NCBI GenBank assembly: GCA_002255315.1
Contig: NCBD01000016.1
Span: 1-16,652 of the forward strand
Reading direction: 5' to 3'
DNA from: Actinobacteria bacterium 21-64-8
Lineage (GTDB): Bacteria; Actinomycetota; Acidimicrobiia; Acidimicrobiales; RAAP-2
Length of the DNA: 16,652 nt
A program made the position numbers and the translations under genes. Of the stretch, positions 7,567 through 15,466 are shown piece by piece (position 1 is the stretch's first letter; every line of letters begins with the position of its first letter). The notes below the pieces were generated by a model. That model was not told where the DNA came from. It made no database searches and worked only from the letters and a program-made list of their open reading frames with translations.

Positions 7567-8481
7567 ATGCAACGACTTCGCACACCCGACGAACGCTTCG
7601 AGAACCTGCCCGATTTTCCGTTTCTCGCGCACTACGTTGAGGTGACCGATCCCACGGGGGGCGAAGCGCTTCGCATGGCCTACCTGGACGAAGGTCCGCG
7701 CGAAGCTGACGTCGTGGTCGTGTTGCACGGCGAGCCCACCTGGTCCTTCCTCTACCGTCACGTGTTGAGGCTGCTCGTCGCCGAAGGCCATCGCGTGGTC
7801 GCGCCCGACCTCATTGGTTTTGGGCGCAGCGACAAACCCGCTTCACGAGAGGACTACACCTACGCGCGCCACGTTGAATGGACCCGCGAGTTGCTCTTTA
7901 CGCACTTGGAACTACGCGACGTGACCTTGTTCGGTCAAGACTGGGGCTCGTTGATTGGGCTGCGACTCGTCGCCGAGCACCCCGAGCGCTTCGCGCGCGT
8001 CGCCATTGGTAACGGCGGTCTACCCACGGGCGCCGAAGGGACGACCGAGGCGTTCTTGAACTGGCAGGCGTACTCTCAAAACGCCCCCGAACTACCTATT
8101 GGGCGCATCGTGTCGGGTGGATGCGTGAGGAAACCACTCGACGACGCCGTGATCGCCGCCTACGACGCGCCCTTTCCTGACGAAGGTTTCAAAGAGGGGG
8201 CGCGCCAGTTTCCTATGCTCGTCCCGACCACGCCCGAGGACCCGGCGCACGATGACAACGTGGCTGCGTGGCGAGTCCTTGAAGGCTTCACCAAACCGTT
8301 CCTCATGTGTTTTTCTGACGGTGACGCAATTACCAAGGGAGGGGAACGTCGCTTTTTGTCGCACGTGCCGGGCACCAAGGGCCAAGCCCACACGACCATC
8401 GTCGGGGGAGGCCACTTCCTCCAAGAAGACGAGGGACCTCAACTCGCGGCCGTGCTGCACCGCTTTATCACGTCGATCTAG
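7567..8481 (+). CDS. dhmA: Haloalkane dehalogenase (HLD-I, DhmA type)
   Basis: Alpha/beta-hydrolase of 304 aa that hydrolyses carbon-halogen bonds to alcohol and halide. Motifs: oxyanion and halide segment HGEPTW (54-59), nucleophile elbow GQDWGS (123-128) with Asp125 as nucleophile and Trp126 as a halide-binding residue, the probable acid Asp252 in FSDGDAIT, and catalytic His283 in GGGHFLQED. The whole chain aligns by eye with mycobacterial Rv2296-type enzymes, beginning LRTPDERFENLPDFPF. ATG 7567 sits 7 nt after AGGAG, which overlaps the sulfatase stop, so the two genes are probably co-transcribed. Its natural substrate is unknown; many members have no known physiological substrate. The stop overlaps the convergent TrmO-like stop (CTAG, 8478-8481). 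Confidence 0.9.
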   Translation: MQRLRTPDERFENLPDFPFLAHYVEVTDPTGGEALRMAYLDEGPREADVVVVLHGEPTWSFLYRHVLRLLVAEGHRVVAPDLIGFGRSDKPASREDYTYARHVEWTRELLFTHLELRDVTLFGQDWGSLIGLRLVAEHPERFARVAIGNGGLPTGAEGTTEAFLNWQAYSQNAPELPIGRIVSGGCVRKPLDDAVIAAYDAPFPDEGFKEGARQFPMLVPTTPEDPAHDDNVAAWRVLEGFTKPFLMCFSDGDAITKGGERRFLSHVPGTKGQAHTTIVGGGHFLQEDEGPQLAAVLHRFITSI

Positions 8482-8936
8482 AGGTAGTTCTCACCCAGTT
8501 CTTCACTCCAGGGTGCGACGCGTAGTTCGCCGCGTGGGACGCTCCAGCGAAAGACTGGCTTGATGTCGAGCACGGGCGTGCCGTCAATACCATCGAGGCC
8601 GCGGACTTGGAACGAACGCTCCGACAATGTCTCAATCGCGACCGTCGACAACAACAGTCGATTCGGGCGGTCCTTGTTGCGTTGGGCGAAGACGCCTACG
8701 TCGGGCCAATCGAGGTTGTTGCGCGGGCGACGATGCCAAGGTCCGGGGGGTACGTCTTCTGCCCAGTCCGCAAAGAAAACAATCTCGACGTGGCTAAAGT
8801 CGCTCAGACCTACGAGTGCCGCACTCGGTACGTCACTCGCGAGTTCGACGACTGACACGACGTCGTCCCAATTATCGTCGAGCGCGTCGGCTCGATCGTT
8901 ACGGATGTAAGCAACGGGTCGTACGACGAGATCCAT
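8478..8936 (-). CDS. TsaA/TrmO-like tRNA methyltransferase-domain protein
   Basis: A 152-aa TsaA (YaeB/TrmO) beta-barrel domain. Characterised TrmO methylates N6-threonylcarbamoyladenosine at position 37 of tRNAs reading ACY codons, using S-adenosylmethionine. The family features are an N-terminal VRPVAYIRND, FSHVEIVFFADW (47-58), the RPN core (KDRPNRLLLS, 88-97) and DGTPVLDIKP (118-127). The normally conserved RSPxRPNPIGLS reads QRNKDRPNRLLLS here, so this is a divergent subgroup and the exact reaction is uncertain. ATG at 8936; a weak GGGG stretch precedes it. It is divergent from thymidine kinase, with 76 nt between them. Confidence 0.8.
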   Translation of the reverse strand: MDLVVRPVAYIRNDRADALDDNWDDVVSVVELASDVPSAALVGLSDFSHVEIVFFADWAEDVPPGPWHRRPRNNLDWPDVGVFAQRNKDRPNRLLLSTVAIETLSERSFQVRGLDGIDGTPVLDIKPVFRWSVPRGELRVAPWSEELGENYL

Positions 8937-8955
8937 GACCCCAATCTAGGTCGCG

Positions 8956-8970
8956 ACCCCACGCAGGGGT
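8956..8970. promoter_or_regulatory. Operator-like dyad between divergent trmO-like gene and tdk
   Basis: ACCCC and GGGGT flank a 5-nt spacer in the 76-nt divergent gap. The placement suits a shared operator, but a 5-bp dyad in GC-rich DNA can occur by chance. Confidence 0.2.
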
Positions 8971-9012
8971 GCTAATCCGGGCGCTAGCGTGGACCGTCGC
9001 TAGAGGAGCACC

Positions 9013-9606
9013 GTGGCAGAACTCACTTTTACGTACGGCACCATGGCCGCGGGCAAGTCGACGCTCGCGCTGCAACTGTGCTGGCAACTTCGCCAGGGTC
9101 GCAATGACGTCGCGTTGTGGACCTTTGGTGACCGTAGTCCCGAAGGCATGGTCACTAGTCGCATTGGCATTGAGTCTCCCGCCGAGGCCATTGTCCCCGG
9201 TGAGGACCTCACCGAGCACGTGTCGCGACTGGTCGAACGGGGCGTACACGTGCTCGTCATTGACGAAGCGCAGTTCGCCAGTGTGGCTCAAGTGGACGCC
9301 CTCGCCCAGGTCGTCGATGAACGTGGCGTCGACGTGCACGCCTTTGGACTCTCGGCCGACTTTCTGCTCAATATCTTTCCTGGTTCGGCGCGTCTTTTTG
9401 CCATCGCTGACTGGGCCCACGAGCTGCCGCTGACGTCGACGTGTTGGTGCGGACAAAAAGGTCGCTGCAACGCTCGAGTCGTTGACGGCGTCGTCGCGCG
9501 CCAGGGCAGTCAGTTCGTGATTGCCGACGTGGAAGAAGGTGTCGTGCACTACCAAGTGCTGTGTCGCACGCACTATCGTCGCGGCGACCTGGGGCCTACG
9601 CGCTAA
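9013..9606 (+). CDS. tdk: Thymidine kinase (type II, zinc-binding)
   Basis: Phosphorylates thymidine to dTMP in pyrimidine salvage; cytosolic. The 197-aa protein shows the P-loop GTMAAGKST (9-17), the Walker B and catalytic motif DEAQF (84-88, Glu85), GLSADF (112-117, usually GLRTDF) and a C-terminal zinc site using CWC (144, 146), Cys152 and CRTH (184-187). The first cysteine pair is CxC plus a nearby third cysteine, not the common CxxC. GTG 9013 follows an AGAGGAG site at 6-nt spacing. A 50-aa zinc-ribbon gene follows 42 nt downstream. Confidence 0.92.
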   Translation: MAELTFTYGTMAAGKSTLALQLCWQLRQGRNDVALWTFGDRSPEGMVTSRIGIESPAEAIVPGEDLTEHVSRLVERGVHVLVIDEAQFASVAQVDALAQVVDERGVDVHAFGLSADFLLNIFPGSARLFAIADWAHELPLTSTCWCGQKGRCNARVVDGVVARQGSQFVIADVEEGVVHYQVLCRTHYRRGDLGPTR

Positions 9607-9648
9607 CTATCGCCGCCGCGGGCCCCGGCGTCGGGGACAATAGACGCA

Positions 9649-9801
9649 ATGAATGCTGACGCGTCGCTCGAGCCCCCCGGAACCTGTTCGAATCGTTTCG
9701 CGGTCTTTGCCGAGTGTCCGCACTGCGGGGGTGGCCTGCACCCCGAGCACGCTCACTTTCGATGTGGCACCTGTGGCTGGCGCGATAGTTGTTGTGACTA
9801 A
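9649..9801 (+). CDS. Small zinc-ribbon protein, 50 aa
   Basis: A short frame from ATG 9649 to TAA 9799-9801. After about 20 unremarkable residues it has two zinc-knuckle pairs, CPHC (23-26) and CGTC (39-42), and ends in WRDSCCD. The pattern CPxCGGxLxPEHAHxRCxxCGxRDSCC matches small hypothetical zinc-ribbon proteins that I recall from other bacteria. Function unknown; such ribbons often bind nucleic acid or protein. No strong ribosome binding site is visible. An overlapping frame at 9653-9835 encodes nothing recognisable and is rejected in favour of this one. Confidence 0.75.
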   Translation: MNADASLEPPGTCSNRFAVFAECPHCGGGLHPEHAHFRCGTCGWRDSCCD

Positions 9802-9852
9802 CTGGGCGGCACCACGAAGATTCATGTGGACGTGACCGAGCGCTAACCAATT

Positions 9853-9874
9853 CGTCACACAACGTTTACCTTCA
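9853..9874 (+). promoter_or_regulatory. Weak PHO-box-like direct repeat upstream of pstB
   Basis: Two adjacent 11-nt units, CGTCACACAAC and GTTTACCTTCA, loosely match the actinobacterial PHO box (G[GT]TCAYYYRSG; about 7 and 8 of 11 positions). They end 39 nt before the pstB GTG. On its own this is weak; it gains support from the better box before pstS. Confidence 0.35.
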
Positions 9875-9913
9875 CTCCTTAACTTGATTGGGGAGATTGA
9901 AGAAGAGGGCCCC

Positions 9914-10750
9914 GTGGACGAGTTTCGCAAGACCGACATATCGCCCGACGAAATAAAGTCGGTGCTCGAAGTGCTCGACCCCGACGGCGAGCGGCCCCGT
10001 AACGTCATCACGACCAGCGGTCTTAATTTGCGCTTCGGCGATCAGCAGATTCTGTCGGGTGTCAATATGGACTTTCCTCGTGGCACGATCACGGCGTTGA
10101 TTGGACCGACCGGATCGGGCAAGTCGACGTTCCTGCGCACCTTGAATCGAATGAATGACAAGGTTCGTGGTTTTCGCCATGAGGGTGACGTCGCGCTCGA
10201 AGGTCGCAGCATCTGGAGCTCGGACCAAGATCTGCTCGACCTTCGACGTCGCGTAGGCATGCTCTTTCAGCGTCCGAATCCCTTTCCCATGTCCATCAAA
10301 GACAACGTCGTCGCCGGCGCCAAGGCGCACGGAATCGCTAAGGGCAAGCAACTCGACGTCGTCGCCGAAACGAGGCTGCGTGAGGTTGGACTATGGGACG
10401 CCGTGAAGGATCGACTCAACGACTCACCGTACCGACTCTCGGGTGGCCAACAGCAACTCTTGTGTCTCGCGCGCGCGCTCGCGGTGGGACCAGAAGTGCT
10501 GTTGCTCGACGAGCCAACGTCGGCGCTCGACCCACTCTCGACCGAGTCGGTGGAGCGCTTGCTGCGTGAACTGACACCCGCCCTGACGTTAATTGTCGTG
10601 ACGCACAACCTGGGCCAGGCACGTCGCGTGTCGGACAACACCATGTTCTTCTACGAGGGCAAACTCGTCGAACACGGCGCGACCAACGATCTGTTTAACC
10701 AGCCACGCGAGACCAATACCGCGCGTTACGTCAACGGTTTGATGGGTTAA
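9914..10750 (+). CDS. pstB: Phosphate ABC transporter ATP-binding protein
   Basis: Cytoplasmic ATPase that powers the PstCA channel. Numbering from GTG 9914 (278 aa): Walker A GPTGSGKST (64-72), then FQRPNPFPMSIKDNV, the ABC signature LSGGQQQ, Walker B VLLLDEPTSALDP and the H-loop VTHNLGQA. The arginine that normally follows the signature (LSGGQQQR) is Leu here. GTG 9914 is preferred because GAGG lies 5 nt upstream. A TTG at 9884 would add ten residues but has no ribosome binding site. Unusually, pstB comes first in the cluster and is followed by 131 nt containing a second promoter region before pstS. Confidence 0.93.
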   Translation: MDEFRKTDISPDEIKSVLEVLDPDGERPRNVITTSGLNLRFGDQQILSGVNMDFPRGTITALIGPTGSGKSTFLRTLNRMNDKVRGFRHEGDVALEGRSIWSSDQDLLDLRRRVGMLFQRPNPFPMSIKDNVVAGAKAHGIAKGKQLDVVAETRLREVGLWDAVKDRLNDSPYRLSGGQQQLLCLARALAVGPEVLLLDEPTSALDPLSTESVERLLRELTPALTLIVVTHNLGQARRVSDNTMFFYEGKLVEHGATNDLFNQPRETNTARYVNGLMG

Positions 10751-10809
10751 CGCATCGGCACTCGATGGTAACGAACTCGCTGTAAAAGATTGCGCAGAAA
10801 TCAGTTTGG

Positions 10810-10842
10810 AGTCACTGCGTAGTCACGCGAGGTTCACCTTGG
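10810..10842 (+). promoter_or_regulatory. PHO box: three tandem 11-nt repeats upstream of pstS
   Basis: Three abutting units, AGTCACTGCGT, AGTCACGCGAG and GTTCACCTTGG, share a [AG][GT]TCAC core at exact 11-nt spacing. The last matches the Streptomyces PhoP consensus G[GT]TCAYYYRSG at 10 of 11 positions. This is the expected binding pattern for a PhoP/PhoB response regulator activating pst genes under phosphate limitation. A TANNNT sequence (TACGGT, 10848-10853) lies just downstream and could be the -10. Confidence 0.6.
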
Positions 10843-10881
10843 CTCTCTACGGTGTCAACGTCACCTATTAGGAGGAATGAA

Positions 10882-12018
10882 GTGAAGGTAAATATCCGTA
10901 CGAGCGTGCGTCTGACGACGTCATTGGCGCTCGCGGGCGCGACCGTGTTGTTTGGTCTCGCGTCCGTTGCTTCGGCGTCGACGAAACACCACACGAAGAA
11001 AAAGGTCAGCGCACCAACGTTTAAGGTCGAAACCCCGCCGAGCGCGAACATCACCGAAACCGGCAGTACGTTGCTCTACCCACTGTGGAACCTTTGGGCG
11101 CCCGCTTACACCAATAAGTACGCCAAAGTGAATCTGACGACGGGTGGCACGGGTTCGGGTACGGGCATCGCTGATGCGGCGAGCGGGACGGTCAACATTG
11201 GCTCCTCGGACGCCTACTTGGCGCCTTCGGTGGTCGCCGCGACGCCGTCGCTGATGAACATTCCCTTGGCGATTTCGGTCCAGGTGATTGCCTACAACAT
11301 CCCCGGTCTTCACGCGCACTTGAAATTGAACGGGACCATCTTGTCGGGTATTTACCGCGGCACGATTACGAACTGGAACGACTCATCGATTCAAGCGCTG
11401 AACCCAAGCGTGACGTTGCCGAATCTGAAGATTGTGGCGCTGCACCGTTCCGACGGCAGTGGTGACACCTTCTTGTTCACGCAGTATCTGTCACGTCAAG
11501 ACTCCGCCTGGGCGTCGTCGGTCTCATTTGGCACGACGGTGTCGTGGCCCACGATCTCGAACTCGCTGGGCGAAAACGGCAACGGCGGCATGGTCTCGGG
11601 TTGTTCCGCGACGCCGGGCTGCGTGGCCTACGTGGGCATCAGCTATCTCACGAGTGTGCTCGGTGACGGAATGACTTACGCCTCACTGCGAAACGGTGAC
11701 GGTGCGTACGTATTGCCAACTACGAAGTCGGCGGCGATGGAGGCAGCCGGTTACGCCAAAATCACACCGGCGAACGGCGCCATTTCGATGATCAATGGTC
11801 GCGTAAAGGGTGGCTACCCAATCGTGAACTACGAGTACGCAATCGTTAACAAGCAGCAGTCGAGTACGTCAACCGCCAAGGCTGTTCGCTCCATTCTTGA
11901 ATGGGCGATTAATCCGAAGTTAGGCAACTCGGCACGCTTCCTCAGCCAGGTGAACTTCCTGCCACTGCCGGTCAAGGTTGCGGTCGCGTCGCTGAAGCAG
12001 ATTCAAACCATTAAGTAA
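10882..12018 (+). CDS. pstS: Phosphate ABC transporter substrate-binding protein
   Basis: Extracellular phosphate-binding protein that delivers phosphate to PstCA. GTG 10882 is chosen because AGGAGGA ends 5 nt upstream and a signal peptide follows immediately (basic start, hydrophobic core residues 12-29, ASVASA cleavage region near 32). The product is 378 aa. Phosphate-contact motifs are ETGSTLLYP (59-67), TGGTGSGTG (87-95), SSD (108-110) and RSDGSGDT (189-196). The signal peptide has no lipobox cysteine, whereas many actinobacterial PstS proteins are lipoproteins; this one looks like a type I secreted protein. Its only cysteines, Cys241 and Cys247, could form a disulfide. Preceded by a PHO box and followed by pstC. 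Confidence 0.93.
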   Translation: MKVNIRTSVRLTTSLALAGATVLFGLASVASASTKHHTKKKVSAPTFKVETPPSANITETGSTLLYPLWNLWAPAYTNKYAKVNLTTGGTGSGTGIADAASGTVNIGSSDAYLAPSVVAATPSLMNIPLAISVQVIAYNIPGLHAHLKLNGTILSGIYRGTITNWNDSSIQALNPSVTLPNLKIVALHRSDGSGDTFLFTQYLSRQDSAWASSVSFGTTVSWPTISNSLGENGNGGMVSGCSATPGCVAYVGISYLTSVLGDGMTYASLRNGDGAYVLPTTKSAAMEAAGYAKITPANGAISMINGRVKGGYPIVNYEYAIVNKQQSSTSTAKAVRSILEWAINPKLGNSARFLSQVNFLPLPVKVAVASLKQIQTIK

Positions 12019-12032
12019 CGATGACGGAATCG

Positions 12033-12040
12033 AAGGAGGG
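12033..12040 (+). promoter_or_regulatory. Ribosome binding site deciding the pstC start
   Basis: AAGGAGGG lies 10 nt before GTG 12051 and inside the frame opened by ATG 12021. It favours GTG 12051 as the pstC start, because ATG 12021 has only pstS stop sequence before it. Confidence 0.5.
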
Positions 12041-12050
12041 CGGCGCCCCT

Positions 12051-13115
12051 GTGACGCACGTTCTTGCGTCGAGCACACGCACTCGCCACGGCCATTGGCC
12101 GTGGCGAGTGCGTGTGCTGGTACGCCGACACGAAGACCGCGCGTGGCGCATCAGTGCGCGCGTGGCCTCGTTGCTTCCCGTCGCGGGCGTCGCGTTTATC
12201 GTGATTGTGCTGGCCCTCAAGGCGTGGCCCGCGACCACGGTCAACGGCGTGAGTTTTCTCACGAGCTCGCAGTGGGTGCCGGGCAACACGTACGGCGCCG
12301 TCGTGCACACTCACGGCGTCGCTCACCCGATGGGCTCGAGTTACGGGGCGTGGCCGTTAATCGCGGGTACCCTCGAGACCTCCGTGATCGCACTTGTCAT
12401 TGCGCTGCCGATCTCACTGGGGACTGCCTTCGCGCTCACCGAGCGACTGCCGCGCTGGGTGGCCCAGCCGATCACCTTCTTCGTCGAGATTTTGGCGGGC
12501 ATCCCGAGTGTCATTATTGGACTTTGGGGTGTGCTCCAACTTGGACCCTTCTTGGCGAGTCACGTCTATCCGCTGGTCGCCAACCACGTGCCCAACGTGC
12601 CCGTTCTGCGATTTTTTCGTGGATCGACTGGCTACGGTGAAGGGCTTCTCACGTCGGGCCTCATTTTGGGTCTCATGATTGTGCCCATCATTGCTTCGAC
12701 CACCCGCGACTTGTTCATGCAAGTGCCCCCATTACCCAAAGAAGGCGCCGAAGCGCTCGGTATGACCGACGCCGAAGTGGCGCGTCACGTGACGATTCCG
12801 TGGGTGCGTTCGGGCATCATCGGCGCGACGGTTCTCGGCTTGGGCCGAGCCTTGGGTGAAACGATTGCCGTCGCGATGGTCTCGGGATCAATTCTTGGCA
12901 AACTGTCGCCCAATATCTACGGCACGATGACCACCATTGCGGCGACCATCGTGAGCCAACTCGACTCGGCCGCGACTGACGGCACTGGTTTTGCAATTTC
13001 AACGCTGGCTGAAGCGGGCCTGTTGCTCGCCGTAATCGCCATCGTGGTAAATCTTGCCGCGCGCACGATTGTTCGTCACAGCGCCTCCCACGCGGCCCCC
13101 GTGGGGCGGGTGTAG
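12051..13115 (+). CDS. pstC: Phosphate ABC transporter permease subunit PstC
   Basis: One of two inner-membrane channel subunits for phosphate import. From GTG 12051 it is 354 aa; from ATG 12021 it would be 364. It has an N-terminal basic cytoplasmic stretch, a first helix ([16 protein letters not shown]), a periplasmic loop of roughly 60 residues, then five more hydrophobic segments. The EAA loop that docks on PstB is [22 protein letters not shown]. Codons of the N-terminal stretch coincide with a perfect inverted repeat (12072-12118), so residues there ([15 protein letters not shown]) are partly dictated by the hairpin and are not expected to be conserved. The stop is 2 nt before pstA. Confidence 0.93.
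   Translation: MTHVLASSTRTRHGHWPWRVRVLVRRHEDRAWRISARVASLLPVAGVAFIVIVLALKAWPATTVNGVSFLTSSQWVPGNTYGAVVHTHGVAHPMGSSYGAWPLIAGTLETSVIALVIALPISLGTAFALTERLPRWVAQPITFFVEILAGIPSVIIGLWGVLQLGPFLASHVYPLVANHVPNVPVLRFFRGSTGYGEGLLTSGLILGLMIVPIIASTTRDLFMQVPPLPKEGAEALGMTDAEVARHVTIPWVRSGIIGATVLGLGRALGETIAVAMVSGSILGKLSPNIYGTMTTIAATIVSQLDSAATDGTGFAISTLAEAGLLLAVIAIVVNLAARTIVRHSASHAAPVGRV
12072..12118. repeat. Perfect 22-bp inverted repeat (hairpin) at the pstS-pstC junction
   Basis: The left arm 12072-12093 (starting AGCACACGCACTCG) and right arm 12097-12118 (ending CGAGTGCGTGTGCT) are exact reverse complements around a 3-nt loop ATT. It starts 54 nt after the pstS stop and 21 nt after the likely pstC GTG. No T-run follows (CTGGTACG), so it is not a classic intrinsic terminator. 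A stem of this strength in the mRNA could protect the pstS transcript from 3' decay, attenuate the permease genes or modulate pstC translation. The structure is certain; its role is inference. Confidence 0.9.
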
Positions 13116-13117
13116 TC

Positions 13118-14008
13118 ATGACGATCGTCACTCAGTCGTACCCGAAGACAAGTTGGCGACGATTTAAGGCGAGTGCCTTTCGGGTGATGACGCTGCTCGC
13201 GCTGCTCTTCGTCGTGGGCCCGGCGCTGTGGCTGGTGCTGGGCGTCGTCGTTCGCGCGGTGCCCAACTGGAAGTGGAGTGTGCTCACCACGCTGTCCCAA
13301 GGCACCAGCGGGGGCCTCGAGAATGCCGTAGTAGGCACGCTCGTCATCATGGTGGGCGTGCTACTCGTGGCGGGTTCGGTGGGCGTGCTGACCGGCATTC
13401 ACCTCGCCGAACTGGCGCCCGCGCGCAAAAACGGTAAGGCCGGGGGAGGACTCTTTCGGCTCGCCGTCGACGTACTGGCGGGATTCCCGTCCATTGTGCT
13501 GGGCTACGCCGGTTACGTGGCGTTGTGTGTCGCGCTGCACTGGGGATTTTCACTGTTGCCAGCGATCTTGATCTTGTCGCTCATGGTGGTGCCCTATATC
13601 GCTAAGTCAACTGAGTCGGCGCTGCGCCAAGTGCCCACGGCCTACCGTGAAGGTGCTGAAGCACTGGGTATGACCGCGGGCTACTCACTGCGCAAAGTGG
13701 TCCTGAAATCGGCGCTGCCGGGCATTGTGACCGGACTCTTGATTGCGCTCGCGGTCGCCGGAGGTGAAACAGCGCCGCTGCTCTATACCGCGGGAGCGAC
13801 GAACAGTCTTCCGTCGTGGTCGCTCGTGCATCACCCGATTTCCTACCTGACGTACTACGTCTGGACGGACTACAACCAGCCTTCGGCGCAAGCTCACGTG
13901 GTCTCCTACGACGCCGCACTAATTCTCGTGGTGCTGGTTTTGACGCTGCTCGTCGTCTCGCGACTCGTCGTTGCTCGCACGCAACGTCACTCGGAGAGCT
14001 TTCGCTAG
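13118..14008 (+). CDS. pstA: Phosphate ABC transporter permease subunit PstA
   Basis: Second inner-membrane channel subunit, 296 aa. It has a hydrophobic first helix ([20 protein letters not shown]), further helices after residue 65, and the EAA loop [26 protein letters not shown], which contacts PstB. The C-terminal [13 protein letters not shown] is typical of PstA. ATG 13118 lies 2 nt after the pstC stop, so the two are probably translated together. No phoU or further pst gene follows; the next gene is an amidase with its own ribosome binding site. Confidence 0.93.
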   Translation: MTIVTQSYPKTSWRRFKASAFRVMTLLALLFVVGPALWLVLGVVVRAVPNWKWSVLTTLSQGTSGGLENAVVGTLVIMVGVLLVAGSVGVLTGIHLAELAPARKNGKAGGGLFRLAVDVLAGFPSIVLGYAGYVALCVALHWGFSLLPAILILSLMVVPYIAKSTESALRQVPTAYREGAEALGMTAGYSLRKVVLKSALPGIVTGLLIALAVAGGETAPLLYTAGATNSLPSWSLVHHPISYLTYYVWTDYNQPSAQAHVVSYDAALILVVLVLTLLVVSRLVVARTQRHSESFR

Positions 14009-14058
14009 ACGCGCCTCGCCCTGACGATTGACTACCATCGCTGTCGAAGGGGGCAATC

Positions 14059-15459
14059 ATGACCACGCAACTCTGGCGAGAATCGGCGACGACGCTGGCC
14101 GCGATGATTCGAAAGTCCGAGGTCACGTCGCGCGAAGTGACTGAGTCACTGCTTGAGCGTATTGACACGGTCAACGAGCAAGTCAACGGTGTCGTGGAAG
14201 TGCGTCCTGACGAAGCGCTCGACGAAGCGGATCGCGCCGACGCGCGCCAGCACGCGGGCGCAGCCCTCGGCGCGTGGCACGGCGTGCCCTTTACCGTCAA
14301 GGTCAACATTGACGTCACGGGCTACGCCACAACCCAGGGCGTCGCGGCGCTGCGCGAGCTCGTCGCGCCCGCCGACGCGCCGGTGGTTGAGCGAATGCGT
14401 GAGGCCGGCGGGGTCATGCTCGCGCGCACCAACATGCCCGACTTTGGGCTGCGCATTAACACCGAGTCCTCGCTGTACGGTCCAGCCCACAACCCCTGGC
14501 GTCGGGGCGTGACGACGGGTGGCTCGTCGGGGGGTGAAGCGGCCTCCATTGCCTCAGGCATGAGCGTCATTGGTTTTGGCAACGACATTGGAGGATCGTT
14601 GCGTAACCCCGCGTATTGCTGCGGCGTAGCGTCGATCAAGCCTTCTCGAGGCCGCGTGGCCCAAGGGAACCCGTCCGCCCAGACGACGATGCCGCTCAAC
14701 TCACAGATCATGCTCGCCGAGGGCGTGCTCGCACGCACCGTCGAGGACGTGCGCCGCGGTCTCGAAGCCGTCATGGGAGCCCATTGGCGTGACCCGCAGT
14801 CCATCGACGCGCCCCTGATCGGTTCGCCTCGGCCCAAGCGTGTGGCGCTCGTCGTTGAACCCATGGGTGGCTCGACGCACCCCGACGTCGCCGAGGGCGT
14901 TCGCGTGGCGGGGCGCGCACTCGAAGCGGCCGGTTACCAAGTCGACGAACTCGAGCCGCCCATGCTTTTTGAGTCGTACCTTGCCTGGAGCGAGTTAATG
15001 ATGACGAGCCTCGCCGTCACCGCGCCCCAATTCGTGCCCTACATGGGCGAAGGGGGCCAGAAGTTCCTGGAGTACACGACCGTCGAGTACCCACCCGCGA
15101 CGCCCGAGTCCCTCGCCGCCTTGCACGAAGCGCGCTATCGCGTCGCGAGTGCGTGGCGTGCGTTTATGGCGGACTACCCGTTGGTCGTGGGCCCTACCTG
15201 GACCCAGCCTCCCTTCGCCCACGGTTTTGACATCGAGAGTCCCGAAACCGCCATGCAGGTAGTCGAACTGTTTCGCTTTGTGTTACCGGGCAACCTCTTA
15301 GGACTGCCGGCCGCGTGCGTGCCCACGGGCGTGACCCAGGGCCTGCCCACCGGCGTACAAGTGATTGGCGATCTCTTTCGCGAAGATCTCTGTTTAGACG
15401 CCGCCCAAGCCATTGAGGCGAGCGTGGGCGTCTTTACCCCTATCGATCCTCGCCCGTAG
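14059..15459 (+). CDS. Amidase-signature family amidohydrolase
   Basis: A 466-aa serine amidase of the AS family, which hydrolyses amide bonds; the substrate cannot be read from sequence. The catalytic Ser-cisSer-Lys triad is visible as Lys81 (FTVKVNID), Ser156 in the GGSSGGEAA signature and nucleophile Ser180 in GNDIGGSLR, with the family-typical 24-residue gap between the two serines. It is not GatA-like in an evident way: no gatB or gatC is adjacent and the length is typical of free-standing amidases. ATG 14059 follows GAAGGGGG at 6-nt spacing. A possible -10 (TACCAT, about 14032-14037) lies in the 50-nt gap after pstA. The GNAT gene starts within 8 nt of its stop. Confidence 0.9.
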   Translation: MTTQLWRESATTLAAMIRKSEVTSREVTESLLERIDTVNEQVNGVVEVRPDEALDEADRADARQHAGAALGAWHGVPFTVKVNIDVTGYATTQGVAALRELVAPADAPVVERMREAGGVMLARTNMPDFGLRINTESSLYGPAHNPWRRGVTTGGSSGGEAASIASGMSVIGFGNDIGGSLRNPAYCCGVASIKPSRGRVAQGNPSAQTTMPLNSQIMLAEGVLARTVEDVRRGLEAVMGAHWRDPQSIDAPLIGSPRPKRVALVVEPMGGSTHPDVAEGVRVAGRALEAAGYQVDELEPPMLFESYLAWSELMMTSLAVTAPQFVPYMGEGGQKFLEYTTVEYPPATPESLAALHEARYRVASAWRAFMADYPLVVGPTWTQPPFAHGFDIESPETAMQVVELFRFVLPGNLLGLPAACVPTGVTQGLPTGVQVIGDLFREDLCLDAAQAIEASVGVFTPIDPRP

Positions 15460-15466
15460 CGTGAGC

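Noticed and set aside
8899..9573. 224-codon minus-strand frame opposite thymidine kinase
   Set aside because: No domain, and the plus strand has complete tdk motifs and a ribosome binding site.
9623..9636. CCCCG / CGGGG hairpin after tdk as a terminator
   Set aside because: The stem is only 5 bp and is followed by ACAATAG, not a T-run.
9653..9835. 60-codon frame between tdk and pstB
   Set aside because: It overlaps, in another frame, the zinc-ribbon gene, which has a clear cysteine pattern; this frame has none.
12011..12326. Minus-strand open frames over the pstS-pstC junction
   Set aside because: Their apparent similarity to the pstC N-terminus is caused by the palindrome, which reads the same on both strands.
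13095..13107. GCCCC / GGGGC hairpin near the end of pstC
   Set aside because: Short stem in GC-rich coding sequence with no T-run.
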